From Chelatococcus albus (lineage in GTDB: Bacteria > Pseudomonadota > Alphaproteobacteria > Rhizobiales > Beijerinckiaceae): a DNA stretch of 64,000 nt. The notes beneath the pieces were generated by a model. That model worked only from the letters and a program-made list of their open reading frames with translations. It searched no databases and had not been told where the DNA came from. Position 1 is the first letter of the stretch; every line of letters begins with the position of its first letter. The stretch spans positions 1-64,000 of the forward strand of contig NZ_JASJEV010000005.1 in NCBI RefSeq assembly GCF_030067675.1. The letters are read 5' to 3'. The position numbers and the translations under genes were made by a program. Shown in pieces: positions 8,458 to 19,580 of this stretch.

Positions 8458-9108
8458 TCAGCGATCGGACGCGAGCTTCGCGCCGAGACCGATGAGGATG
8501 GAGCCGCCGGCATAGCGCACGATGCGCTGGCCGGGGCCGTCGCGGCGGAGCCTGCCCATCACCGCCGAGGCGGCAAAGACAGTGACGATGTCCGCCGACG
8601 AGAAGGAGAAGTTCACGATCGTGCCGAGGACGAGGAACTGCAACCAGACGGGGAAGGCCGCGGCCGGATCAACGAACTGAGGCAGGAAGGCGATGAAGAA
8701 GATTGCGACCTTCGGGTTGAGGATCTCGACGATCATGCTTTCGACGAAAGCCCGCCGGGCAGACTTGGGCGCCGCCGCAGGATGAGCCTCCCCCCCTTTG
8801 CGGCGCATCATGCCGATGCCGAGCCACACGAGATAGAGCGCGCCCACGATCTTCACGACGGCATAGAGCTCCGGCACATGGCGAAAGACGGCCGAAAGAC
8901 CGAAGGTCGCCGCGAGCACATGCGCGTAGCAGCCGATGTGGATGCCCAGCGCCGCCATGAGGCCGGCGCGCCGGCCGCGGGCGAGTGTCTGCGCCGCCGT
9001 GTAGAGCAGCGCCGGCCCCGGAAAATATGCGAAAGCCGCCGTCGCGAGGGCAAAGGCGAGCATGAGTTCGACCGAAGGCACGCGCGTCTCCTCATTTCCT
9101 TCGAACAT
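8458..9108 (-). CDS. LysE family translocator (amino acid exporter)
   Basis: A 216-residue inner-membrane protein with about six helices. ELMLAFALATAAFAYFPGPALLYT contains the family's PGP motif in helix 1, followed by GRRAGLMAALGIHIGCYAHVLAA; ILNPKVAIFFIAFLPQFVDP is the conserved NPK loop. Members export amino acids or homoserine lactone-like compounds by proton antiport. The start could be ATG 9108 or, more in line with relatives that begin M-P-S, the GTG at 9081. It lies in the cox region on the same strand but splits the two xdhC genes, so it is probably a later insertion with no role in the oxidase. Confidence 0.9.
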   Translation of the reverse strand: MFEGNEETRVPSVELMLAFALATAAFAYFPGPALLYTAAQTLARGRRAGLMAALGIHIGCYAHVLAATFGLSAVFRHVPELYAVVKIVGALYLVWLGIGMMRRKGGEAHPAAAPKSARRAFVESMIVEILNPKVAIFFIAFLPQFVDPAAAFPVWLQFLVLGTIVNFSFSSADIVTVFAASAVMGRLRRDGPGQRIVRYAGGSILIGLGAKLASDR

Positions 9109-9212
9109 CGGGGGGCGGGCGCAGCTGCATCACGACGGACGCTTCCTCCGCCGCGGCGCACATCTCGCCGTCTGCCTCCATCCTGACAGGGGCTTGCGCC
9201 CTGCGGTAGGCC

Positions 9213-9536
9213 TCACTCCAGCGGCTCGACATAGACCTTGATGCGTCCGCCGCAGGACAGGCCCACCTGCCAGGCCGTCTCGTCGGCAACGCCGAATTCG
9301 AGTATGCGCGGCTTGGCGCTCTCGATCACGTCGAGCGCCTCGGTCACGACCGCCCCCTCGACGCAGCCGCCCGACACCGAGCCGAGGAAGTTCCCCTCCC
9401 CGTCGATGACGAGGTGGCTGCCCACGGGGCGCGGCGCCGAGCCCCAGGTCTCCACGACGGTAGCGATGGCGACGTTGCGCCCGCCGCGCTTCCATGCCTC
9501 CGCCTGCCTCAGGATTTCGTCGTCGGTCGCGAGCAT
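9213..9536 (-). CDS. XdhC/CoxI family protein, N-terminal domain only
   Basis: A 107-residue protein consisting of just the XdhC_CoxI domain: VAIATVVETWGSAPRPVGSHLVI, then FLGSVSGGCVEGAVV with conserved Cys58, and VGLSCGGRIKVYVEPLE at the end. In single-gene XdhC this domain precedes the Rossmann domain; here the two are separate proteins and would have to work together in loading the molybdenum cofactor. The ATG at 9536 was chosen because residues before it have no family similarity. It follows coxE by 92 bases. Confidence 0.87.
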   Translation of the reverse strand: MLATDDEILRQAEAWKRGGRNVAIATVVETWGSAPRPVGSHLVIDGEGNFLGSVSGGCVEGAVVTEALDVIESAKPRILEFGVADETAWQVGLSCGGRIKVYVEPLE

Positions 9537-9628
9537 CGTGTGGCTCCGTCTGTCGCGCCGTTCGCCACCCGCCGGCGCGGCGGGACCCGAACGACGGTCG
9601 TCATCACGGTGGAGAACTATGTCGTAGC

Positions 9629-10840
9629 TCACGCGACCTTCCTCAACCACTTGCGCGGATCGGCCTCCGCCGACCGCTCCGCAGACAGCGCCCGGCAAAG
9701 GTCGCCCATCGCCGCGAGATTGTGGATCGCCCGGAACTCGTCGACATGCGGCAGCATGGCCCGGATGCCTTGCGCCCGCGCCTCGAAGGCGTCGAAACGC
9801 AGGAGCGGATTGAGCCATATAAGCCGCCGGCAGGAGCGTTGCAGGCGGTCCATCTCGAAGGCGAGGTCGCGCGTCACCTCCCGCTCCAGGCCGTCGGTGA
9901 AGAGGAGCACGATGGCGCCCTGCCCCAGCACCCGACGCGACCACAGGCGGTTGAAGGCGGCGAGGCAATGGGCGATGCGCGTGCCGCCCTCCCAGTCCTT
10001 GACCAGGGCGGAGGCGCGCGCCATCGCCTCGTCCGGGTCGCGCGCCCGCAATTCGCGCGTGACGTTGGTGAGCCGGGTCGCGAAGACGAAGCTCGACACA
10101 CGCCGCCGCTTCTCCGCGAGTGCATGCAGGAAATGCAGGAAGAGGCGGCTGTATTCCGCCATCGAGCCAGAGATATCGACGAGGGCGACGACCGGCGGGT
10201 GTTTCTCGGCATGTTCGCGGAAGGCAAGCTCGATCAGTGCTCCGCCGGTGCGCAGGCTGCGGCGGAAGCTGCGGCGCGCGTCGATGCGGCTGCCCGTTGC
10301 CGCCGCGAGATAGCGGCGCACCGGTACCCGGTCGTCCGGCAGTGACAGTTCCGCCACGAGCCGCTTGGCGGCGGCGATCTCCGCCGCCGTCATCTGGGCG
10401 AAGTCCTTGCCCTGCAGGAGCTCGCGGTCCGAGACGGTGAGGCGCGCTGAAAATTCCACCGTCTCGCGCGACTTCTCCGGCTCGCGCGCCCCCGTCGGGA
10501 AGGCCTCGGCAACACGCGCCGCGCCGGCCTGCGGCCTGTCGGCAGGCCGCTCGAAACCCGGCGCGATCGGCGACATCATGGCGATGAGCTTTTCGAGGAG
10601 GGCCCGTCTGCGCCAGAAGATGCGGAAGGCCTGGTCGAAGATGACGCTGTGCTCGTGCCGCTTCACGAAGACCGCGTGCAGCGTCCAGTAGAAGTCCTCG
10701 CGCGTGCCGATGGCCGCCGCCTCGACCGCCGCAACGGCGTCGACCACCGCGCCCGGCCCGACCGGCAGCCCCGCCGCCCTGAGCGCACGGGCAAAATAGG
10801 CGATGTTTTCGGGAAGCCTGCCCTCGCCCGCGGTCATCAT
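9629..10840 (-). CDS. coxE: VWA domain protein CoxE
   Basis: A 403-residue cytosolic protein. The N-terminal half is helical (FARALRAAGLPVGPGAVVDAV and EDFYWTLHAVFVKRHEH are conserved CoxE features). From about residue 215 there is a von Willebrand A domain with a complete metal-ion site: DISGS at 222-226 and a later TDGLE. In Afipia (Oligotropha) carboxidovorans CoxE works with the AAA+ ATPase CoxD in post-translational maturation of the CO dehydrogenase active site. The coxD gene lies upstream at 11496-12419. The ATG at 10840 is followed by a second ATG. Confidence 0.9.
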   Translation of the reverse strand: MMTAGEGRLPENIAYFARALRAAGLPVGPGAVVDAVAAVEAAAIGTREDFYWTLHAVFVKRHEHSVIFDQAFRIFWRRRALLEKLIAMMSPIAPGFERPADRPQAGAARVAEAFPTGAREPEKSRETVEFSARLTVSDRELLQGKDFAQMTAAEIAAAKRLVAELSLPDDRVPVRRYLAAATGSRIDARRSFRRSLRTGGALIELAFREHAEKHPPVVALVDISGSMAEYSRLFLHFLHALAEKRRRVSSFVFATRLTNVTRELRARDPDEAMARASALVKDWEGGTRIAHCLAAFNRLWSRRVLGQGAIVLLFTDGLEREVTRDLAFEMDRLQRSCRRLIWLNPLLRFDAFEARAQGIRAMLPHVDEFRAIHNLAAMGDLCRALSAERSAEADPRKWLRKVA

Positions 10841-10930
10841 CCCCGCCTCACCCCGTCACGGCCGGCCCCACACCGGCCCTCGATTCCCCGCAGCCGCCCG
10901 TTACGACGTCCTTTGTCCTCCCTTTCGATG

Positions 10931-10953
10931 TCATGGCCGGGTCAAGCCCGGCC
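10931..10953. repeat. Short palindromic repeat element, copy 1
   Basis: TCATGGCCGGG, a 5-base loop, then CCCGGCC. The inner 7-bp arms pair perfectly. The same 11-mer, loop length and 7-mer recur at 12606-12628, so this is a dispersed palindromic element. A second weaker hairpin (AGGGGG...CCCCCT) follows at about 10958-10980. Confidence 0.7.
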
Positions 10954-11002
10954 CAGACAGAGGGGGTTCGCTCCCCCTGTGCCAGAACGCATCTCCCACC
11001 TG

Positions 11003-11284
11003 TCACATGTTCAGGTCCTCGCACAAATCTCTCCACGCCGGATTCATGTCGAAGATCAGCTTTGTTTTCGAGGCGCGTGACCAGTGCTTGAGATTGCACT
11101 CTCTCTGAATAGCGTCCCGCATGTCCGGATAATTCTCGTAGTAGACAAGTCTGTCGATGCCATAACGCTGTGCATGTTCACTGCCTCGGCCTTCCTTGCG
11201 CTCCCACACGCGGCGAGAGAGATCATTTGTCACGCCCACGTACAGAGCGCCGCCGGGACGACTGGAACGAATATAGACCCAACA
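11003..11284 (-). pseudogene. GIY-YIG endonuclease-like gene without a usable start
   Basis: The frame reads a short GIY-YIG domain: CWVYIRSSRPGGALYVGVTNDL holds the two motif strands (VYI and YVG), followed by the catalytic Arg helix LSRRVWERKEG and RLVYYENYPDMRDAI with the conserved Glu. Homologous small proteins of about 95 residues begin with Met a few residues before VYI. Here the frame is open upstream to a TAG near 11330 but contains no ATG, GTG or TTG before the first motif; the only start codon, GTG at 11239, would delete half the domain. An ATG at 11346 is in another frame. I read this as a decayed copy lying inside the cox region between two palindromic repeats. A rare start codon such as ATT is the alternative. 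Confidence 0.65.
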
Positions 11285-11495
11285 GTTTTCGTTATCGCAC
11301 CCGAAAATTCCTGTAGTCCTATGAGCCTACTCCTCCCCCAGATCATTCCGGACGCACGAAGCTTGGCCTATCGGCGTGGCAGGGATAACTCGGCCACCCA
11401 GACCCCTCATGCTCGGCGCTGCAGATTCCTCGGCTGAGGCCCTTCAAGTTGGGATCGTCCGTCAAGGGAAGCTGCGACGACAACCGTGCCCCCCC

Positions 11496-12419
11496 TCACT
11501 CCGCCGCCCTGAGGCTCGCGTGGATCGCGTCGAGCATCTCCTTGGCCTTCGTGCCCTGCATCTTCTGGATGTCGTCCTGGTATTTCAGGAGCACGCCGAG
11601 CGTGTCGGAGACAAGAGTCGGGTCGAGTGCCACGGCGTCAAGTTCGACGAGGGCCGAGGCCCAGTCGAGTGTCTCCGCCACCCCCGGCACCTTGAAGAGC
11701 TCCTCCTTGCGGATGGCCTGGACGAAGGCGACGATCTCCTTTGACAGCCGGGCGGGCGCCGCCGGCACCTTGGCCTTGAGGATGGCGAGCTCGCGGGTGG
11801 CGTTCGGGTAATCTACCCAGTGATAGAGGCAACGGCGCTTCAGCGCATCATGGATCTCGCGCGTGCGGTTCGAGGTGATGATGACAAGGGGCGGATGTTC
11901 CGCCCTGATGGTGCCAAGCTCGGGCACCGTTACCTGGAAATCGGCGAGCACTTCGAGAAGGAAGGCTTCGAAGGCTTCATCCGTGCGGTCGAGCTCGTCG
12001 ATGAGCAGCACGGGCGCGCCGGCCGTGTCGGGTTCGAGCGCCTGCAAGAGCGGCCGGCGCGTCAGGTAGCGCTCGGAGAAGACATCGGCCTCCAGCACCT
12101 CGCGGTCGACCGTTCCCGCCACCTCGGCGAGGCGGATCGCCATCATCTGAGCGGCATAGTTCCACTCGTAGACGGCGGAGGCGACGTCGAGCCCCTCGTA
12201 GCACTGCAGGCGGATGAGCTTGCGGCCGAGGGAGGCGGCGAGCACCTTGGCGATCTCGGTCTTGCCGACGCCCGCCTCTCCTTCGAGGAACAGTGGCCGC
12301 CCCATTTTCAGCGACAGAAACAGCACCGTCGCGAGCGGCCTGTCGGCCACGTAGCCCGCCGATTTGAGGAGGGCGAGAGTCGCGTCGATCGACGCGGGAA
12401 GTTGAGCCGGCTGGAACAT
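11496..12419 (-). CDS. coxD: MoxR-type AAA+ ATPase CoxD
   Basis: A 307-residue ATPase. Walker A is GEAGVGKT (residues 47-54), Walker B LLIDELDR (about 138-145), and sensor 1 is in LVIITSNRTREI; HDALKRRCLYHWVDYP is the arginine-finger region typical of MoxR/CoxD. In carboxidotrophs CoxD is a membrane-associated chaperone needed to build the mature molybdenum site together with CoxE. The ATG at 12419 (MFQPAQ) was chosen; the frame extends 25 codons upstream but without family similarity. It follows coxM after 278 bases that hold a palindromic repeat, so it may have its own promoter. Confidence 0.9.
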   Translation of the reverse strand: MFQPAQLPASIDATLALLKSAGYVADRPLATVLFLSLKMGRPLFLEGEAGVGKTEIAKVLAASLGRKLIRLQCYEGLDVASAVYEWNYAAQMMAIRLAEVAGTVDREVLEADVFSERYLTRRPLLQALEPDTAGAPVLLIDELDRTDEAFEAFLLEVLADFQVTVPELGTIRAEHPPLVIITSNRTREIHDALKRRCLYHWVDYPNATRELAILKAKVPAAPARLSKEIVAFVQAIRKEELFKVPGVAETLDWASALVELDAVALDPTLVSDTLGVLLKYQDDIQKMQGTKAKEMLDAIHASLRAAE

Positions 12420-12601
12420 GCAAGTCGAGTCTAGACCATTTTCCGTCGCAGTAGACACCGCCCCAGCGGGGAAACGAAGACCCGCACCCGGCAAAGATGC
12501 CGTTCATTCCAGTCCGTCGGACAGGTCCTCGGATTCGAGGAGGCCGGACGGCGTTCGACCTCACCGCTCGCGGCAACGAAGCCCCGGCATCGTCAGCCCG
12601 C

Positions 12602-12636
12602 CTCGTCATGGCCGGGCTCGTCCCGGCCATGACGAG
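12602..12636. repeat. Short palindromic repeat element, copy 2
   Basis: A perfect 15-bp inverted repeat (CTCGTCATGGCCGGG at 12602-12616; CCCGGCCATGACGAG at 12622-12636) with the 5-base loop CTCGT. It shares TCATGGCCGGG-N5-CCCGGCC with the element at 10931. Elements of this shape are common between genes in Hyphomicrobiales. It could also end coxM transcripts, but no T-run follows. Confidence 0.85.
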
Positions 12637-12697
12637 AACGCCCCTGGGGCGGGGCCACGGGACATCTCGCGAGGTCGCGAAAGTCGCCCCGCCGTGT

Positions 12698-13504
12698 TCA
12701 GGCCTTGCCCGTCGCGTTGGCCACTGCGCGCCGCGCCATCACACCGATGAGATGAGCGCGGTAGTCGGCGTCGGCGTGGATGTCGCTGTTGAGCCCTTTC
12801 GACGGAACCTTGATGCCTTCGAGCGATTTCGGCGAGAAGCGCGCCTTCAGCGCCTCCTCCATCGCCCCCACGCGGAACACCCCGTCGGCGCCCGCCCCCG
12901 TCACCGCAACACGCACCTCCGCCCCGCGCTTGGCGACGAAGACACCGACGAGCGCATAGCGCGACGCCGGGTTGGGGAACTTCATGTAGGCGGCCTTCGA
13001 CGGCAGCGGGAACGAAACCCTGGTGATGATCTCGCCCTCCTCGAGCGCCGTCTCGAAGAGGCCGGTGAAGAACTCCTCGGCCGGGACCTTGCGCTTGTTG
13101 GTAATGATCGTCGCCCCGAGTGCGATGCAGGCGGCGGGATAATCCGCCGCCGGATCGTTGTTGGCGATCGACCCGCCGATGGTGCCGCGGTTGCGCACCT
13201 GAGGGTCGCCAATCTGATCGGCGAGTTCGGCAAGCGCCGGAATGGCCTCCTGCACGATGGGGCTCTCCGCGACGTCGGCATGGCGCGTCATGGCGCCGAT
13301 GACGACCGCCCGCCCCTTGCGCTCGATCCCGGCGAGCTCGGCGATCCCGTTGAGGTCGATGATGTTGGCGGGTGCCGCGAGCCGCTGCTTCATCGTGGGC
13401 AGGAGCGTGTGCCCGCCGGCCAGAAGCTTCGCGTCCTCCACCTTGGCGAGAAGGTTCACCGCTTGCCTGAGGCTCTTGGGGCGATGATAGTCGAAGGCGT
13501 ACAT
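12698..13504 (-). CDS. coxM: Form II CO dehydrogenase-type medium (FAD) subunit
   Basis: A 268-residue FAD-binding subunit of a molybdenum hydroxylase. Both FAD loops are present: AGGHTLLP at about residue 29 and TIGGSIANNDPAAD at 108. The C-terminal CO_deh_flav_C domain follows (KFPNPASRYALVGVFVAKR). It passes electrons from the iron-sulfur subunit to the external acceptor. The ATG at 13504 has a good ribosome-binding site (GGAGG, 8 bases upstream). It is third in coxS-coxL-coxM order, 103 bases after coxL. Confidence 0.94.
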   Translation of the reverse strand: MYAFDYHRPKSLRQAVNLLAKVEDAKLLAGGHTLLPTMKQRLAAPANIIDLNGIAELAGIERKGRAVVIGAMTRHADVAESPIVQEAIPALAELADQIGDPQVRNRGTIGGSIANNDPAADYPAACIALGATIITNKRKVPAEEFFTGLFETALEEGEIITRVSFPLPSKAAYMKFPNPASRYALVGVFVAKRGAEVRVAVTGAGADGVFRVGAMEEALKARFSPKSLEGIKVPSKGLNSDIHADADYRAHLIGVMARRAVANATGKA

Positions 13505-13607
13505 GTCGTGTCCTCCGTCGTCCCGGCCGCGTCGGGCAGTCCCGGGACCGTGGTTTCGATTGCCCTGCCGCCCCGGGGGGTGCCCCCGGGGACGGCGATG
13601 CGCACCG

Positions 13608-15974
<2,367 letters not shown>

Positions 15975-15985
15975 CGCTTCCTCCC

Positions 15986-16007
15986 GAGAAGCTCTTGAGA
16001 AGCTCTT
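15986..16007. repeat. Perfect 11-bp tandem duplication between coxS and coxL
   Basis: GAGAAGCTCTT is present twice head to tail (15986-15996, 15997-16007), just upstream of the coxL ribosome-binding site. Each unit is nearly palindromic (AAGCTCTT/AAGAGCTT type), so it may also form a small hairpin. Confidence 0.85.
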
Positions 16008-16111
16008 GGTGGCGTTCCGGCTGCGGTTGCTCGCCCGCTCGCTTCGGGAACGCACCAGTGTCGCATCGAACGAAGCCGGCAGGAGATCGCCCGCCGGCAT
16101 GACGGGAGCGG

Positions 16112-16609
<498 letters not shown>

Positions 16610-17017
16610 GGGATTTCCTCCAAGGCTGGCTGGCACGCCTCCGTGCCGCCTTGTTGCGACGACCGCTCGCGGCGGCATCGGACACGCTTCCAGGGCGGAG
16701 GGGCCTTCCCTGGAATTGGTCGAAATTCAGTCTGGACCCGGCGGAATCAGGGGTCAAGCGGCGGATGCGCCCCGGCGACACGCGAATTGGCCCTGATTTT
16801 GCGCCGAAAGCGAGACTATACACCTCACCCGATTGGAGCCCCCGAGACGGTCGCTACGGAGGGGGCCGGCCTCACGTCGAAAAAGCCAATCAAATCCGAG
16901 CCTCGCGGCGCCCGTCCCTGCCCGGCGGCCCAAGGCTACGGGCCGGGTTGCGGAAGGCGTCGTGCCGCAGGGCCCCCTGCTCCCATCGCAATGCTCCTCT
17001 CCGCCGGGAGAAGGGCC
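16610..17017. other. Intergenic region upstream of coxS
   Basis: About 400 bases between the end of the alaX-like remnant and coxS. No gene is apparent. It probably carries the promoter of coxSLM; an imperfect hairpin CCAGGG...CCCTGG lies near 16690-16713, but no sigma-70 or sigma-54 consensus stands out clearly. Confidence 0.4.
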
Positions 17018-17705
17018 TCAGCGCCTCTCGACCAGGTCGACGCGGATACGGCGATTCCTCTGACCCTTGTTGTCGATCTTCAGGATCCTGACCGGGCGCG
17101 CCTGTCCGGTGGAGCCGAGATGCGTCCCCCCGCACGCCTGCCGGTCGAGCCCCACGATCTCGATGATGCGCACCCGGCCGTCGTCCCCCGCGGTGGGGTC
17201 ACAGCCCTGCTGCGGAAGAGGCCGGGTTGGGCGGCGGCGGCCTCCCAGAGCATGCTGCCGGCGCGAACGGTGAAATCCTGCCGGATGGCGTCATTGACCG
17301 GGCCTCCGAGGGCGCGCAGCCGATCATTGTCCGCGCCGGGCAGATCGAAATCGACGCGGAAGGTGCCGTCCGCCGCGAGCTGGGCGCCCGTGAGAAGCGC
17401 CCCGCCGAAATCGCGGAAGACGATGCTGTTGACGATGTGGGCAAGTGTGTGCAGCTCGCACATGAGGCTGCGGAAGGCCGGGTCCACGCGTGCGAGCACC
17501 CGCCCGTGGAGCTCGGCACTGCCGGGAAAACCATGCCAGATCCCGCGCGCCTCGCAGACAAGGCTCTCGACCGGCAGTTCGCCGCCGGACCGGACGATCG
17601 TCCCGTGGTCGCGGAGCTGGCCGCCGCCGCCGGGGAAGAACGGCGATCGGGCGGCGCGGACGCGTCGCGCCCGCCTCGCATCGAGGCCGGCGGCAAGACC
17701 TTCAT
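17018..17705 (-). pseudogene. AlaX-like alanyl-tRNA editing protein, frameshifted
   Basis: All parts of an AlaX editing protein can be read on the minus strand, but in more than one frame. The middle segment gives SPFFPGGGGQLRDHGTI, then GIWHGFPG, and the zinc motif HTLAH in CELHTLAHIVNSIVFRDFGG, and runs to PGLFRSRAVTPPRG. At a run of five C (17185-17189; G on the coding strand) the frame breaks; one more G would restore it into DDGRVRIIEIVGLD followed by RQACGGTHLGSTGQARPVR, with the second zinc motif CGGTH, and a stop at 17018-17020. The N-terminus also lacks an in-frame start: ATG at 17705 (MKVLPPAS) is in a different frame from the FFPGGGGQ segment. AlaX proteins remove Ser or Gly wrongly attached to tRNA-Ala. 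It is either a young pseudogene or carries sequencing errors. Confidence 0.8.
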
Positions 17706-17727
17706 CGCCGGCGGCGAATGGCGATGA

Positions 17728-18186
17728 TCAGGACGCTTCCGCCGGGTTCACGATCTTGGCGAAGTTGCCGAAGAACTCGTCGGCATACTTCTTGGCGACG
17801 CCGTTGATCAGGCGGCCGCCGAGCTGGGCGATCTTGCCGCCGATCTGCGCCTCGACGTCGTAGCTGAGCTTCGTACCTTCCGCCTCGTCCTCGAGGCGCA
17901 CCTTGGCGCCGCCCTTGGCGAAGCCGGCGACGCCCCCCTCGCCCTCCCCCGCGATGGTATAGCCATTCGGCGCATCGATGTCGGAGAGCTCGACCTTACC
18001 CCGGAAGGTCGCCTTGACCGGACCAACCTTGGCCTTGACGACAGCGCGAAAGCCCGTGTCGCTCGTTTTCTCCAATTCCTGACAACCTGGGATGCAGGCC
18101 TTCAGCACATCGGGATCGTTGAGCTTCTCCCAGACCGTCGCGCGGTCGGCAGGAAGCACGAATTCGCCCGTCATCGTCATGGCCAT
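17728..18186 (-). CDS. coxG: CoxG family (SRPBCC) protein
   Basis: A 152-residue START-like (SRPBCC) protein. MAMTMTGEFVLPADRATVWEKLNDPDVLKACIPGCQELEK is the typical CoxG opening, and GGKIAQLGGRLINGVAKKYADEFF the closing helix. CoxG has been linked to membrane recruitment or quinone delivery for CO-dehydrogenase-type enzymes. The usual C-terminal membrane tail of long CoxG is missing, so this is the short form. The ATG at 18186 has GGAGG upstream; two further in-frame ATGs follow. It heads the minus-strand cox region and is divergent from pcaD. Confidence 0.9.
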   Translation of the reverse strand: MAMTMTGEFVLPADRATVWEKLNDPDVLKACIPGCQELEKTSDTGFRAVVKAKVGPVKATFRGKVELSDIDAPNGYTIAGEGEGGVAGFAKGGAKVRLEDEAEGTKLSYDVEAQIGGKIAQLGGRLINGVAKKYADEFFGNFAKIVNPAEAS

Positions 18187-18330
18187 GACGTCATCCTCCG
18201 TCGATGCATGGTGGCCCCGCTTCAGCGTCGTTGCCCGCCGGCCGTTCGCCGCTAATGTACGCGACCGTGGCCGGTCGGCCAGCCCCGCCCGTCGAGGGCG
18301 CGCCACGACAAGGAAGGACAGGGTACGCTC

Positions 18331-19122
18331 ATGGGAAGCCCGGCGTCGACGCTGGTCATTGGCGGCGAGACTTTCAACATCCAGATCGACGGTGCCGACT
18401 GCGCGCCCGTCCTGATGCTCTCGAACTCGCTTGGGACCGACCTTTCCATGTGGGATGCGCAGGTGGCCGAATGGGCGCGGCATTTCCGCGTGCTGCGCTA
18501 TGACTCGCGCGGTCACGGCAAGAGCACGGCGCCCGATCGGCCCTATTCCATCGCCGAGCTCGGCCGGGATGCGCTCAACATCCTCGATGCTCTGGGCATC
18601 GCGAAGGCCCACTGGTGCGGCCTGTCGAAGGGCGGCATGGTCGGCATGTGGCTCGCCACCCATGCGCCCGAGCGGTTCGGTCGCGTCGTGCTCGCCAACA
18701 CCTCCGCCCACATGGGTCCGCCCGACCTCTGGAACGGGCGCATCCGCACCGTCCGGAAGGACGGCATGGCGGGTGTCGTCGACGCCATCATCGAGCGCTG
18801 GTTCACCCCTGGCTACAGGGCGCAGGCCCCGGCGGCGCTCGCGGCCGTGCGTCAGGTGATTCTCGCCACGCCGCCGCACGGATACGCCGGCTGCTGCTCG
18901 GCGATTCGCGACATGGACCAGCGCGAGGCGATCCGCGCCATCGCGTTGCCGACGCTGGTCATCGTCGGCTCGGCCGATCCCGCGACGCCTCCGGCGGTCG
19001 GCGAGCTGATCCGCGAGCGCATCGCCAATTCGCAGCTCGTGACGCTCGAGGCAGCCCACCTGTCCAACCTCGAACAGCCGGAAGCCTTCACGCAGGCGGT
19101 CCTGCGGTTTCTCAAGGGCTGA
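18331..19122 (+). CDS. pcaD: 3-oxoadipate enol-lactonase
   Basis: A 263-residue alpha/beta hydrolase that opens 3-oxoadipate enol-lactone to 3-oxoadipate in the protocatechuate pathway. The triad is visible: Ser99 in GLSKGGM, Asp in VGSADPATPP, and His in AAHLSNLEQP. SNSLGTDLSMWDAQ near the start is the oxyanion-hole segment typical of PcaD. pcaC follows 32 bases downstream, which supports the assignment. Start ATG 18331 gives the usual length. Confidence 0.88.
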   Translation: MGSPASTLVIGGETFNIQIDGADCAPVLMLSNSLGTDLSMWDAQVAEWARHFRVLRYDSRGHGKSTAPDRPYSIAELGRDALNILDALGIAKAHWCGLSKGGMVGMWLATHAPERFGRVVLANTSAHMGPPDLWNGRIRTVRKDGMAGVVDAIIERWFTPGYRAQAPAALAAVRQVILATPPHGYAGCCSAIRDMDQREAIRAIALPTLVIVGSADPATPPAVGELIRERIANSQLVTLEAAHLSNLEQPEAFTQAVLRFLKG

Positions 19123-19154
19123 CACGCCTCCGGGCGACCGAACGGGGATGTAGG

Positions 19155-19541
19155 ATGAAAGACGAGGACCGTTACGCCCAGGGAATGACGGTGCGCCGAG
19201 CGGTGCTCGGCGACGCCTGGGTCGACCGGGCGAATGCCCGGCGCAATGCCTTCAATACCGACTTCCAGGATTTCATCACCCGCTATGCCTGGGGGGACAT
19301 CTGGTCGAGGCCCGGGCTCGACCGCAGGACGCGCTCGGTCATCGTCCTGTCGGTCACGACCGCCCTGCGCCATTGGGACGAATTCCGCATCCACGTGCGC
19401 GGCGCCCTCAACAACGGGCTGACCCGCGACGAGATCAAGGAAATCCTCCTGCAGTCGGCGATCTACGCGGGCGTGCCCGCAGCCAACCATGCCTTCAAGG
19501 AGGCGGAAGCCGTCTTTGCCGAGATCGACGCCGACCGGTGA
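19155..19541 (+). CDS. pcaC: 4-carboxymuconolactone decarboxylase
   Basis: A 128-residue carboxymuconolactone decarboxylase, the step before PcaD in protocatechuate breakdown. Family features are GDAWVDRANARRNAFNTDFQDFITRYAWGDIW, then LDRRTRSVIVLSVTTAL and HVRGALNNGLTRDEIKEILLQ with the conserved His, ending in YAGVPAANHAF. Start ATG 19155 follows AGG at close distance. pcaD and pcaC are probably cotranscribed; pcaB, pcaG and pcaH are not in the window. Confidence 0.93.
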   Translation: MKDEDRYAQGMTVRRAVLGDAWVDRANARRNAFNTDFQDFITRYAWGDIWSRPGLDRRTRSVIVLSVTTALRHWDEFRIHVRGALNNGLTRDEIKEILLQSAIYAGVPAANHAFKEAEAVFAEIDADR

Positions 19542-19580
19542 GCCTGGCGCCGGCGAGGAAGCTGGCCGGCCGCCGCGTCA

